Positions 8,068 through 16,540 of a DNA stretch of 64,000 nucleotides are shown here, piece after piece. The stretch is from Blastococcus sp. TML/M2B (GTDB lineage: Bacteria > Actinomycetota > Actinomycetes > Mycobacteriales > Geodermatophilaceae). The position numbers were made by a program, and so were the translations under genes. Below the pieces are notes generated by a model. It was not told where the DNA came from. It searched no databases and saw only the letters and a program-made list of their open reading frames with translations. Each line of letters begins with the position of its first letter. The stretch's first letter is position 1. The DNA lies in assembly GCF_016612865.1 (NCBI RefSeq), contig NZ_JAENZZ010000002.1, forward strand, positions 868,001 to 932,000. The letters run 5' to 3'.

Positions 8068-9180
8068 ATGGCGAAGATCAGGAAGCGGCGTCCGAAGCAC
8101 CGCAGCACCGGTCACCGGCCGCCCACCCCGGAGGCCGCGCTCCTGGCCGGTCTGGCTGCGGCGCTCGACAGATCCACGCCCGGGCCGTTCCTCGCCGCCG
8201 CCGGGACGCTGCTCGGCACCACGCGCGGCGAGGGGGCGCCGCCCGTGACCGAACTGGTCTTCAGCCTGGATGACTTCGGCCGGCCCGAGACCCGGGCCGC
8301 TCTGCTGGCCATCGCCATCCTCACCGGCGACGGGGAGCTGCGCCGCCGGTTGCGCCGGGAGATCGCCGCCGAAGGCCAGGTGCTTCCCCGCTGGCTCGCC
8401 GAGCTGGACCGCACCGAGCCGGGAGACCGCGCGGTCGAGATCAGCAGCGTCTACGGCGACGTCGACCACCTGCTGGTCAGCGCCACCGCGCCCGGCGACT
8501 GCCCGCTCACTGCCGTCGTCCTCGTGGACAACGAGCTGGGCGCCTTCGCCGCCGACGGCTTCCTGGTCGAGCAACCTCTGGATGCCGTGATCCCGCTCAT
8601 CGTCGAGGAGGTCGGTCCTGACCCCACGGTGCGCGACATCGCGACCGCGGACGCCCGGGCGCGCATCGAGGACGCGCTCAGCGAGCTGGACCTGGGTCCC
8701 GGCACCGGTGGCTACGAGGACTGGACCGAGCAACGCGCGCTGGTCGAGTGGCTCATCGCCCTGCTTCCGCCCGGTGGCGTCGTGCCCGAGCAGGAGCTGA
8801 CCGAGGACGAGCTCGACGAGGTCGCCCAGCAGTTCCTGGCCTGCCCGTCCGGGTCGCGGTGGACCGGCAGCCGTGCCCTGCTCGACGACGTCCTCGCCTC
8901 CGCCAGCGGCAACGGCCGCGGCGACCCGCTGATCTGGAGCCCGGCCAACGTGCGGCGGCTGCTCGACCCCGACCTCTGGTACCTCGACCGCGAGACGCCG
9001 GGGCTCGACCGGGCCCCGGACCTGCTGCGCGACCTGATCCGCCACGGGCACGCCGAGCGCGGCCTGCGGCCGGAGCTCACCGACCTCGCGCTGGTCGAGG
9101 TCGACGCCGCCGAGCCCGCCTTCCTCACCGCCGTCCGCGAGCTGGACGCAGACGACCTGGACGGCCACGCCCCGAGCTAG
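8068..9180 (+). CDS. Hypothetical protein with basic N-terminus
   Basis: A 370-residue soluble protein I do not recognise. It begins with a very basic tail (KIRKRRPKHRSTGHR), continues as an acidic, Leu/Ala-rich, mostly helical protein and ends DGHAPS. There is no signal peptide, membrane helix or cysteine motif. The basic tail could bind nucleic acid or be a ribosome or nucleoid contact, but nothing confirms that. The ATG has no Shine-Dalgarno, and a TANNNT -10 lies just upstream, so translation may be nearly leaderless. It follows the GGDEF-EAL gene by about 40 bases on the same strand, though it may have its own promoter. Confidence 0.75.
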   Translation: MAKIRKRRPKHRSTGHRPPTPEAALLAGLAAALDRSTPGPFLAAAGTLLGTTRGEGAPPVTELVFSLDDFGRPETRAALLAIAILTGDGELRRRLRREIAAEGQVLPRWLAELDRTEPGDRAVEISSVYGDVDHLLVSATAPGDCPLTAVVLVDNELGAFAADGFLVEQPLDAVIPLIVEEVGPDPTVRDIATADARARIEDALSELDLGPGTGGYEDWTEQRALVEWLIALLPPGGVVPEQELTEDELDEVAQQFLACPSGSRWTGSRALLDDVLASASGNGRGDPLIWSPANVRRLLDPDLWYLDRETPGLDRAPDLLRDLIRHGHAERGLRPELTDLALVEVDAAEPAFLTAVRELDADDLDGHAPS

Positions 9181-9286
9181 CAGCGACCGGTGACCTTCGG
9201 CCGTGGACAGCCCCCGGCAGCGGAGCAGCATGGCCGGTGCGGCGACGCCGCAGGGGCGCCGCTCCTCATCCCCGGAAGGGGGCGTC

Positions 9287-9910
9287 ATGTACGCACGCAC
9301 CACGTCCGTCATGGCCGACCCGAAGCGCATGCACGAGGGCGTAGCCGACGTCCGCGACAACGTCATGCCCGCGGTGAGCCGGATGGAGGGCTACACCGGC
9401 CTGTCGATGCTCGTCGACCGCACCACGGGGCGCTGCATCGTCACCACCGGCTGGGAGACCGAAGCCGCGATGACGGCCAGCCGCGACCGCGTGCTGCAGA
9501 TGCGCGCCCAGGCCGCCGACCGGTTCGGCGCCCGCGACACCGACGTCCAGGAGTGGGAGATCGCGGTCGTCCTCCGCCTGCACTCCGCCGGCGACGAGTC
9601 GTGCGCCCGTGTGCTGTGGAGCCGCATCGAGCCGACCCGCACCGACGAGACCCTGGAAGCCTTCCGCGCCCGCATCATCCCAGCGATGGACGACATCCCC
9701 GGCTTCTGCAGCATGAGCCTGCTCATCGACCGCGCCACCGGCGTCGGCACCCTCACCACCGTCTACACCGACCGCGCCGCCATGGACGCCACCCGCGACC
9801 AGATCTCGGCTCTGCGCGACGCCTTCTCCGCGCAGATGGACGTCACGCTCACCGACGAGGCCGAGTTCGACGTCGTCGTGCACGAACTCCGGGTGCCCGA
9901 GCTGGTCTGA
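9287..9910 (+). CDS. Two-domain dimeric alpha/beta-barrel (ABM-like) protein
   Basis: The ATG is preceded by GGAAGGGGG, giving 207 residues starting MYARTTSV. The sequence is two copies of one fold: each half has a start-of-strand segment, then I-M-P-A/V-M-x-x-x-x-G-(F/Y)-x-x-x-S-M-L-(I/V)-D-R and a block beginning with a Thr-rich strand. This resembles antibiotic-biosynthesis-monooxygenase (ABM) or EthD-like dimeric alpha/beta barrels, which often act on or bind hydrophobic substrates or haem. No specific activity can be given. It has a clear paralogue at 22960-23580, starting MYARST and ending VPETV where this one ends VPELV. A GC hairpin terminator follows directly. Confidence 0.65.
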   Translation: MYARTTSVMADPKRMHEGVADVRDNVMPAVSRMEGYTGLSMLVDRTTGRCIVTTGWETEAAMTASRDRVLQMRAQAADRFGARDTDVQEWEIAVVLRLHSAGDESCARVLWSRIEPTRTDETLEAFRARIIPAMDDIPGFCSMSLLIDRATGVGTLTTVYTDRAAMDATRDQISALRDAFSAQMDVTLTDEAEFDVVVHELRVPELV

Positions 9911-9918
9911 CCAGCGTG

Positions 9919-9944
9919 GGGGCGGCCGGCCTCCCGGCCGCCCC
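9919..9944 (+). terminator. Terminator hairpin after the barrel protein gene
   Basis: GGGGCGGCCGG (9919-9929) pairs perfectly with CCGGCCGCCCC (9934-9944) around CCTC, starting nine bases after the stop codon. The following 9945-10126 interval shows a TTGACC hexamer at 10039-10044 but no convincing -10. Confidence 0.75.
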
Positions 9945-10126
9945 GTGCACACCGGACCCGGCGGACGACGGCGGGTGACGACACGCGCGTGCCGCCACCC
10001 TTTCTCTCCCCGCCCGGCGGGCACCGTCCCCCGGCCCCTTGACCCTCCCACCTGCGCGGGAGCACGGTGGCCGTCCGCCCGGGAGCCGCGGGCGGATGGC
10101 AACGGGGGCCGGCCGGACGGGACGCC

Positions 10127-10411
10127 ATGGCTGTCTACGAGTACCGCTGCGAGGACCACGGCACCACGGAGCGCGCGCTGCCCATCGGCACCGCGCAGCC
10201 CACCACCCCCTGCCCGGCCTGCGGTGGCCCGGCGACGCGGGTCTTCACCGCGCCGCGGCTCTCCCTCGGCGACCCCGTGCGCCGCGCCCTCATCGACCGG
10301 ACGGAGCGCACGGCGCACGTCCCCGACGTCGTCGACTCCCCCGGCCCGCGCCCGGCCGCGCGCTCCCGGGTGCCCAGCAACCCGGCCTGGAGCCGCCTGC
10401 CGCGACCCTGA
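10127..10411 (+). CDS. fmdB: FmdB-like zinc-ribbon protein of the amide operon
   Basis: The start chosen is the ATG giving MAVYEYRC, the typical FmdB N-terminus, for 94 residues. The zinc-ribbon part is residues 1-45: a C-x-x-H pair (CEDH) where most FmdB proteins have CxxC, then CPAC after about 20 residues. The rest is a Pro/Arg-rich, probably disordered tail. FmdB proteins are named from the formamidase operon of Methylophilus and are thought to be regulators. Here the gene precedes an AmiS/UreI channel and an acetamidase/formamidase, which supports that assignment. The gap of 84 bases to the channel gene fits one transcript. Confidence 0.75.
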   Translation: MAVYEYRCEDHGTTERALPIGTAQPTTPCPACGGPATRVFTAPRLSLGDPVRRALIDRTERTAHVPDVVDSPGPRPAARSRVPSNPAWSRLPRP

Positions 10412-10495
10412 CCCCCCTCGGCGGGGCCACCGCCACCGGGCTCCGCCGATCCACGGGGAACCGCCGGGCCGCACACCGAACGAAGGGACGCCCCC

Positions 10496-11201
10496 ATGGC
10501 CAGCGTGGGACTTCTGTACGTCGGAGCCGTGCTCATCCTCAACGGGCTCATGCTGCTGGGGCTGGTCGACGCCCGGGCCGCAGCGCCCCTGAACTTCTTC
10601 GTCGGCGGCCTCCAGGTGATCACCCCGACCTACCTGATCGTCACCGCCGACGGGGACCAGAACACCATCCTGGCCGCCTCCGGCCTCTACCTGTTCGGCT
10701 TCACCTACCTCTACGTCGGCTTCAACCTGCTCGCCGACCTGGACGGCACCGGCCTGGGCTGGTTCTCGGCGTTCGTCGCCTGCTGCGCCGTCGTCTACGC
10801 CGGGCTCAACTTCGGCCGCCTCGACGACGCCGCGTTCGGGGTCATCTGGCTGTACTGGGCGGTGCTGTGGGCGCTGTTCTGGGTCGTGCTCGGCCTCAAG
10901 CGCGAGGAGTGGACCCGCTTCACCGGCTTCGTCGCCGTCGTCGCCGGGGTGGTCACCGCGGCGGTCCCCGCGTTCCTGCTGCTGACCGACGTGTGGTCCG
11001 ACCACATCACCGCGGTGGGCGGTCGGCCTCGCCGTCCTCTGCACCGCCTCGCTGACGCTGGCCCCCCGGATGCGCGATCGAGGAGCGGCCGCCGCGACCG
11101 CACCCGCCCCGGAACTGCGCGAGGGCACCGCCGCGCCGGCCCACCGCGCCGACGTCCCGGCCGCACGACCGGGCACGACCACCACCGACGGGAGGAGGTG
11201 A
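10496..11201 (+). CDS. amiS: AmiS/UreI-family amide channel, frameshifted
   Basis: An inner-membrane protein with six or seven hydrophobic helices, starting MASVGLLYVGAVLILNG, which is typical of the AmiS/UreI family of acetamide and urea channels. GAAGGGA precedes the ATG. The frame runs correctly to D-H-I-T-A-V-G, then one extra G at 11021-11022 throws it off. Skipping that base restores V-G-L-A-V-L-C-T-A-S-L-T-L, a final membrane helix and a hydrophilic tail ending at TGA 11199-11201, for about 234 residues. Without the correction the gene reads into an Arg-rich tail unlike the family. It probably moves short-chain amides into the cell for the amidase encoded next. Confidence 0.8.
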
Positions 11202-11281
11202 TCGCCGTCCGCAGCCCGCAGGACGCCGTCGCCACAGCGCTGCACCGCAGCGGTGCCGCTCCCCAGCCCCGGAGGTAGACC

Positions 11282-12536
11282 GTGCCGAAGAACGTGTTCC
11301 CGCTCGACTCGTCGAAGAAGTTCACCGACCAGCAGTACGTCGGCCACAACCGGTGGCACCCGGACATTCCGGCCAACGTGACCGTGAAGCCCGGTGACGT
11401 CTTCCGGGTCGACTGCCGGGAGTGGTTCGACGGCGCCATCCACAACGACGACTCCGCCGACGACATCCGGGACGCCCCGCTGTCGACCGTGCACTGCCTG
11501 AGCGGCCCGTTCCTACGTCGAGGGCGCGCAGCCCGGCGACCTGCTGATCGTCGACATCGTCGACGTCGGCCCCATCCCCCAGGAGGACTCCGGGCCGCTG
11601 GCCGGCCAGGGCTGGGGCTACACGGGCATCTTCGCCACGCAGAACGGCGGCGGCTTCCTCACCGAGCAGTTCCCCGACGCGTACAAGGTGATCTGGGACT
11701 TCACCGGCCAGAAGGCCACCTCCCGGCACGTCCCGGGCGTCTCGTTCACCGGCATCGTGCACCCCGGGCTCATGGGCACCGCGCCGTCGGCCGACCTGCT
11801 CGCCACGTGGAACCGCCGCGAGCAGGCGCTCATCGACACCGATCCCGACCGCGTGCCGCCGCTGGCGCTGCCCCCGCTCCCCCAGGACGCCGTCCTCGGC
11901 TCGCTGCAGGGCGCCGACCTCGAGCGGGCCGCAGCCGAGGCCGCACGCACCGCACCGCCCCGGGAGAACGGCGGCAACCAGGACATCAAGAACTTCACCA
12001 AGGGCAGCCGGGTCTTCTACCCCGTGTTCGTCGACGGCGCGAAGCTCTCCATGGGCGACCTGCACTTCAGCCAGGGCGACGGCGAGATCACCTTCTGCGG
12101 CGCCATCGAGATGGGCGGCTTCATCGACCTGCACGTCGACCTGATCAAGGGCGGCATGCAGACCTACGGGGTGAGCGAGAACGCGATCTTCATCCCCGGC
12201 AACGTCGACCCCCGCTACGAGCGCTGGCTGGCGTTCTCCGGCACGTCGGTCACCCTCGACGGCGAGCAGCGCTACCTGGACTCGCACCTGTCCTACCAGC
12301 GGGCCTGCCTGCACGCGATCGACTACCTGACGACGTTCGGCTACACCCCGGAGCAGGCGTACATGATCCTGGGGGCGGCGCCGATCGAGGGCCGGCTGTC
12401 CGGCGTCGTCGACATCCCGAACTCCTGCTCGACGGTGTACGTCCCGACCGGGATCTTCGACTTCGACGTCGAGCCGTCGGCGTCCGGGCCGACCCGCATC
12501 GATCCGGGCCAGGGCGTTCCCCGGTCCAGCTTCTGA
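11282..12536 (+). CDS. fmdA: Acetamidase/formamidase, frameshifted
   Basis: The family hydrolyses formamide or acetamide to the acid and ammonia in the cytoplasm. The start is GTG with GGAGGT six bases before it. The first frame codes for a typical N-terminus (M-P-K-N-V-F-P-L-D, V-K-P-G-D, R-V-D-C-R-E-W) up to L-S-G-P-F. One extra C at 11512-11513 then shifts the frame. Removing it gives Y-V-E-G-A-Q-P-G-D-L-L-I-V-D-I-V-D-V-G-P-I-P and continues without break to TGA at 12534, for 417 residues, the family's usual length. Conserved features in the second part include G-H/G-Y-T-G-I-F, H-P-G and I-E-M-G-G-F-I-D-L. It is the last gene of the amide operon, followed by a terminator. Confidence 0.85.
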
Positions 12537-12546
12537 GACCGGCGCG

Positions 12547-12570
12547 GGGCCCCGGCGGCGACCGGGGCCC
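12547..12570. terminator. Terminator hairpin after the amide operon
   Basis: GGGCCCCGG (12547-12555) pairs perfectly with CCGGGGCCC (12562-12570) around a six-base loop. It starts 10 bases after the amidase stop and stands between convergent genes. Confidence 0.75.
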
Positions 12571-12596
12571 TGCGACCCTGCTCAGACGCCGGCCCC

Positions 12597-13127
12597 TCAG
12601 ACGCCCAGGTGCGCCAGCGCCGTCAGCAGCAGGGTGCTCTGCCCGTTCATCAGCTCGGCGAGCACGCCCGGGTCGCGCGCCTCGTCGGGGGTGAACCAGG
12701 TCAGCTCGAGGGCGTCCTGCTGGGGCGCGCAGTCGCCCTCGACCGGCACCACGTAGGCGAGCGACACCGCGTGCTGCCGCGGGTCGTGGAACGGCGTGAC
12801 ACCCGGGGTCGGGAAGTACTCGGCCACGGTGAACGGCTGCGGCGCCGGGGGCACCCGCGGCAGCGCGAGCGGCCCGAGGTCCTTCTCCACGTGCCGGAGC
12901 AGGGCCGCGCGGACCCGCTCGTGGTACAGCACGCGCCCCGAGACCAGCGCCCGCTTGATCTGCCCGTCCTCACCGGCGCGCAGCAGGAGGCCGACGGCGA
13001 TGACGGTGCCCTGGCCGTCCACGCGCACCGGCACCACGTCGACGTAGAGGATCGGCAGCCGCTCGCGGGCGAGGTCCATGTCCTCGCGGGAGAGCCAGCC
13101 CGCGTCCGGGTTCGTCACCTCAGTCAT
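12597..13127 (-). CDS. Degenerate Nudix-fold protein (DUF4916-like)
   Basis: A 176-residue protein that resembles the actinobacterial DUF4916 branch of Nudix proteins. The place of the Nudix box is visible as G-x5-E-x7-R-H-V-E-K-D-L-G: the first Gly and Glu are kept, but the metal-binding R-E-x-x-E-E core is changed to R-H-x-x-K-D. Metal-dependent pyrophosphohydrolase activity is therefore doubtful, and a binding or regulatory role is possible. The ATG has only a weak ribosome site. It is convergent with the amidase gene and stands alone. Confidence 0.7.
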   Translation of the reverse strand: MTEVTNPDAGWLSREDMDLARERLPILYVDVVPVRVDGQGTVIAVGLLLRAGEDGQIKRALVSGRVLYHERVRAALLRHVEKDLGPLALPRVPPAPQPFTVAEYFPTPGVTPFHDPRQHAVSLAYVVPVEGDCAPQQDALELTWFTPDEARDPGVLAELMNGQSTLLLTALAHLGV

Positions 13128-13191
13128 GTGCCCTGTCTAGCCGACGGCGCGCCGTCGCACCGCGCACGGGTCGACGGCGCGTCCTGCGAGA

Positions 13192-13662
13192 TCAGTCTCC
13201 GGAGTAGGTGGCGACGCCGAACGTCTGCTCGCCGTCCTCGTCCTCGTGCACCAGGACGGTGTACGCGGCGCCGTCCACGATGGCCGAGCACGAGTCGCCG
13301 TCGCACTGCACGCTCTCGACCTCGCCGCCCTTGTCGTCGATGAAGTCGCGCACCGCGGACTCGGTGTCGGCGTTCCCGTCGGCGACCGACTCGCGGTAGA
13401 AGAACAGCGAGACCAGCGCCGCAGCGACGGCGATGATCGCCACCGAGACGCTGATGACCAGCGTGGCGTTGCGGTCGAACCAGCCGGGCTCGGGCTCGTC
13501 GACCGGCCCCGCGGCCCCGGTGAAGTAGGGCGCGCCGGGGTCACCGGGCACCGGCTGCGTGGCGACGGGAGCAGCCGCCGGGGAGGGCGAGGTCGGCGGG
13601 ACGGCGGTCGGCGGGACGGCGGTCGGCGGGACGGCGGTCGGCTGGTCATCGTCGGTGCTCAT
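13192..13662 (-). CDS. Membrane-anchored protein with PTAVP repeats, DUF4333-like C-terminus
   Basis: The start is ATG (MSTDDDQ), giving 156 residues. Residues 1-60 are Pro/Ala/Thr-rich and include three or more exact PTAVP units. A single membrane helix lies near residue 75 (L-V-I-S-V-S-V-A-I-I-A-V-A-A-A). The C-terminal 70 residues contain a VESVQC...SC pair and a Y-T-V-L-V strand, resembling DUF4333, a small extracytoplasmic domain of actinobacteria. The likely topology is a cytoplasmic N-terminus and an exported C-terminus. Function is unknown. The family match is loose and is based on the cysteine spacing and the strand pattern. Confidence 0.6.
   Translation of the reverse strand: MSTDDDQPTAVPPTAVPPTAVPPTSPSPAAAPVATQPVPGDPGAPYFTGAAGPVDEPEPGWFDRNATLVISVSVAIIAVAAALVSLFFYRESVADGNADTESAVRDFIDDKGGEVESVQCDGDSCSAIVDGAAYTVLVHEDEDGEQTFGVATYSGD
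13591..13645. repeat. 15-bp tandem repeat coding for PTAVP
   Basis: The unit GGTCGGCGGGACGGC repeats exactly at 13591, 13606 and 13621, with a partial fourth copy from 13636. It is in frame within the membrane-anchored protein gene, so copy-number change would only lengthen or shorten the disordered linker. Confidence 0.85.
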
Positions 13663-13762
13663 CGGTGCAGGCCTCACGTCGTCGGTGCTGGGAGAAGCAC
13701 CCTGTCACGGGCCGACCCCGTTCCGCGAGCAACCCCGCGGGATGCACAGCAGATCGGCAGCC

Positions 13763-13993
13763 TCAGCGGGGCAGCCATCCCGCGGCGAGCTTGGCGTGCA
13801 CGGCCTGCAGCGCCGCCAGCGGCGCCAGCCACTCGTGCGCCTGCAGCCGACGCGCCTCGGCCAGCACGTCGTCCCACCGGTCGGCCGGCGCGGCCTCCCG
13901 CAGCAGCGCCCGGGCCTCGGCCAGCTCGGCGGTGGCGCCGATGCGCTGGGGAGGGATCGAGATGCGCCTGTTCATGATCGGCTCGATCTCCAT
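13763..13993 (-). CDS. Small hypothetical protein
   Basis: A 76-residue soluble protein with an N-terminus rich in Ile, Arg and Pro and a helical, Ala/Leu-rich remainder (A-E-L-A-E-A-R-A-L-L-R-E, then L-Q-A-V-H-A-K-L). GAGG lies about ten bases before the first ATG; a second in-frame ATG at residue 7 is also possible. I do not recognise a family. It lies between the membrane-anchored protein and the DUF4407 gene, all on the same strand. Confidence 0.5.
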   Translation of the reverse strand: MEIEPIMNRRISIPPQRIGATAELAEARALLREAAPADRWDDVLAEARRLQAHEWLAPLAALQAVHAKLAAGWLPR

Positions 13994-14049
13994 GCCCGGC
14001 GAACCTCGTGATCATCGCGCCGTCCGGGTAGCGGTTCGCGCACGGTCCG

Positions 14050-15495
14050 TCAGACGCGCTCGGGCTCCCGGGGCTCGGGAAGGGTGCCGGAGCCGGCCTC
14101 CGGGCGGACGTCGGGACGGCGGCGCATCGTGCGCACCGTCCGCGAGGCGGCCGTGCGGGCCAGCCCGAGGATGGGGCCGGTGTCCCAGGTGCGGCGTCCG
14201 GCGTCCTCCGGCGCGGCCTCGGTCCGCGGCTCGGGCACCTGCTCGGCCGCCTCCCGCTGCGCGACCGCGGCCGCGATGCGCGCCCGGCGGCGGGCCAGCA
14301 CCTGCTCCTTCTGCCGGTCGACGCGCTCCTTCTCGGCGAGCACGAGCAGCTCCTGCACGGCCTGCTCGACCTCCACCCGCGCGCTCTGCTGCAGCTGCTC
14401 GATCTCGAGGTCGCCGTCGTCGCGCAGGTCGGAGAGCCGGTCGTAGGTGCTGCGCGGCCCGACGTTGAGCAGCATCTTCATCAGCACCGGCAGCAGCTCG
14501 ACCGAGATGAACAGCAGCGCCAGCATGTAGTGGGCGATCGCCATCGTGGTGTTCGAGTCGCTCAGCGCGGAGAGCGCCTGCAGCCGGATGAGGATGCCGG
14601 TGTTGTCGGCGTTGGTGGCGTCGAAGGCCGCCTGCAGCGCGGTCTGCTGCTCGGTGAGCCGGGCGAGCTCCGCGCGGTCGGTCTCCAGGTCGGCGGCCGC
14701 CTGGGTCATGCTCCGCGCGGCGCCGGCCGACACGGCGGCGACGGCGGCGTCCAGGTCGCTCTTGGCCGCGGCGACGACGTCGCGCTGCCCGTCGGCGGCC
14801 CGCCGCGCCTGGGCGTAGGCCTCTCCGGTGCCGGCGTCGCCGGTGCCGCAGGTGCCATCGAGCTCGCACTGCGCCCGCGCCGACAGCTCGCGCTGGGCGG
14901 TGAGCGCCGCGTCGTAGGCGGCCTGTGCGGCGACGACCTCGGCCTGCAGCGGCGCCAGGTCGGCGTCCGCGGTCCCGCCGCTGGCGACGACGGCCTGCTC
15001 GGCGACGAACTTCTCGCGCAGCGCGGGCAGCCCGGCGAAGCGGGCGTCGTCGTCCAGGCTCCGCTTGTAGGCGTCGGAGGCCTCGGCCTGCAGCGCGACG
15101 ACCTGGGTGTCGATCTCCTTGTGGAAGATCTGCAGCGTCAGCGGCGTGGAGATCACGATGCCGAGCACCAGCGCCAGCCCGACGCGGGGCACCGCCATGA
15201 GCAGGTTGCGCCGCATCGAGGGGTCGTGCGCCATCCCGACCAGCAGCATCCGGTCGAGGTTGACGATGACGAAGCCCCAGCCGAGGCCGACCAGCGCCGC
15301 GAGCGGCCACCAGACGCCGAGCGCCATGGAGACGGCGAACGCCATCGAGAGCACCGCCAGGCCGCCGGTCGAGAGCAGCACACCGCCGAGCGCCACGAAC
15401 TTCGCGCGGGCGCCCGGCACCGCTTCCAGCACGTCGGCCCGGGCGCCGGACAGCACCGCCAGCCCGTCGCCGATCCGTTCACGTCGTCGCGCCAC
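14050..15495 (-). CDS. DUF4407 membrane protein
   Basis: The start taken is GTG giving VARRRERIGDG, with a G-rich ribosome site upstream, for 481 residues. Two hydrophobic segments near residues 30-75 are followed by N-L-D-R-M-L-L-V and a third membrane helix. A long coiled-coil-rich extracytoplasmic region runs from about 120 to 300, with two cysteines (C-E-L-D-G-T-C). A fourth membrane helix comes next (A-L-L-F-I-S-V-E-L-L-P-V-L-M-K), then a basic, charged cytoplasmic tail. This layout and the NLDR and VELLP motifs match DUF4407, a membrane family of unknown function. The region upstream of the GTG stays open but is composed of intergenic repeats, so it is excluded. Confidence 0.8.
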   Translation of the reverse strand: MARRRERIGDGLAVLSGARADVLEAVPGARAKFVALGGVLLSTGGLAVLSMAFAVSMALGVWWPLAALVGLGWGFVIVNLDRMLLVGMAHDPSMRRNLLMAVPRVGLALVLGIVISTPLTLQIFHKEIDTQVVALQAEASDAYKRSLDDDARFAGLPALREKFVAEQAVVASGGTADADLAPLQAEVVAAQAAYDAALTAQRELSARAQCELDGTCGTGDAGTGEAYAQARRAADGQRDVVAAAKSDLDAAVAAVSAGAARSMTQAAADLETDRAELARLTEQQTALQAAFDATNADNTGILIRLQALSALSDSNTTMAIAHYMLALLFISVELLPVLMKMLLNVGPRSTYDRLSDLRDDGDLEIEQLQQSARVEVEQAVQELLVLAEKERVDRQKEQVLARRRARIAAAVAQREAAEQVPEPRTEAAPEDAGRRTWDTGPILGLARTAASRTVRTMRRRPDVRPEAGSGTLPEPREPERV

Positions 15496-15630
15496 AGCGC
15501 ACCTGCCCCCCTGGGCGGCGGGATCGAGGAGCTCCGCCACCCGGTGAGGTATCGGCGGGCCGGAGGACCGACCGGACCGAACCGGCCGGTCCGGACCGTG
15601 AACCACGTCCCAGCCGCCCCACCCCCTGCG

Positions 15631-15735
15631 GCGAGATCGCCGATCTCGCGCGTTCCGGGGGTGGAGAACGACCGACATCGGCGATCTCGCGCGTTCCCGG
15701 GGTGGAGAACGACCGACCCCGGCGATCTCGTTGTC
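15631..15735. repeat. Two 41-bp direct repeats with a palindrome, plus a partial third copy
   Basis: The block ATCGSCGATCTCGCGCGTTCC followed by a GGGGTGGAGAACGACCGAC tail occurs at about 15636-15676 and 15677-15717, with GGCGATCTCG beginning a third at 15721. The left edge also forms a palindrome: GCGAGATCG (15631-15639) against CGATCTCGC (15641-15649). It lies in the divergent gap between the DUF4407 gene and the gene at 15779. It may be an intergenic repeat element or a multi-site operator. Confidence 0.7.
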
Positions 15736-15778
15736 GAGAGTCGGGGGGAGGATGCTGGCGCGGACGGAGGAGGGATCC

Positions 15779-16540
15779 GTGGTTCCACCCCTGCACCTGC
15801 CCAGCGCCGGGCCGGCGCCCATCCCCGGCGACGCCGCGCTCGCCGCGGTCCTCGGCTACGCCCGCGCCCGGCGACCGCTGCACTACCGCGCGCCGAACGA
15901 CCGGACCGGCCGCTGGGCGCAGGTGCCGGCGTTCGGCTACGAGCGGTTCGACCGCCGGCCGGTCCCCGACGGCCCGCTCGGCGAGGCCGACATCCTCACC
16001 GCGGAGGGGCTGCACGGCCGGCTGGACCGGAAGGCGTGGACGGCGATGGCCGCCGCGCTCCCCGACGTGCAGGCGCTGGCCGACGACGTCGTCGCCCGGG
16101 CCGCGGGGCGGGCGTTCTGGGAGCTGCCCGACGACGAGTTCTCCGTCCTCGCCGAGCCCGGCACCGTGGGGGCGCTGCTGCGGCGGCTGCGCGTGGTGTG
16201 CGCCGGGCGCGGGCTGAGCGCGCCGCACGTGACCGCCGCGCTGCACCACCGGTACCCCGCGCTGATCCCGCTGCTGCACGACGCCACGCGGTGGCCGCTG
16301 CTCCCGCACGTCCGCGAGGGCGACAGCGGGGTCGCGGCGGTGGTCCACCGCGAGCTGCGGCAGGCCGCCGACGGCTTCGCCGAGCTGGAGGACGCCGTCC
16401 GCCGCGCGGGCGTGGCGCTCACCCGGCTGCGGCAGCACGACGTGCTGCTGTGGCTGACCACCACGCTCCGGTTCGCGCACGCCGCGGCCGAGGGTTCGCG
16501 CCCCGCGCACGAGGCCGACGAGACGGGGAGTCCGCGATGA
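15779..16540 (+). CDS. Hypothetical protein (possibly DUF6308) coupled to an AlkD-like gene
   Basis: The start chosen is GTG (VVPPLHLPSAG), because GGAGGAGGG lies four bases upstream; an ATG at 15752 is possible but poorly spaced. This gives 253 residues. The protein is soluble and mostly helical, with a motif-rich start (H-Y-R-A-P-N-D-R-T-G-R-W) and a later H-H-R-Y-P-A-L-I-P-L-L-H-D segment. It resembles actinobacterial DUF6308 proteins, a guess from memory of the family pattern. Its stop codon overlaps the start of the AlkD-like gene (ATGA), so the two are translationally coupled and may act together in damage repair or nucleic-acid handling. Confidence 0.6.
   Translation: MVPPLHLPSAGPAPIPGDAALAAVLGYARARRPLHYRAPNDRTGRWAQVPAFGYERFDRRPVPDGPLGEADILTAEGLHGRLDRKAWTAMAAALPDVQALADDVVARAAGRAFWELPDDEFSVLAEPGTVGALLRRLRVVCAGRGLSAPHVTAALHHRYPALIPLLHDATRWPLLPHVREGDSGVAAVVHRELRQAADGFAELEDAVRRAGVALTRLRQHDVLLWLTTTLRFAHAAAEGSRPAHEADETGSPR

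Noticed and set aside
11282-11520. Reading the amide genes as genuine pseudogenes
   Set aside because: A single extra base accounts for each break and the rest is fully conserved, and seven other genes in the window show the same type of break. Sequence error is more likely, though not proven.
13591-13645. Tandem 15-bp repeats, considered as a possible CRISPR-like or regulatory array
   Set aside because: The units are contiguous without spacers and in frame, coding PTAVP in a disordered linker.
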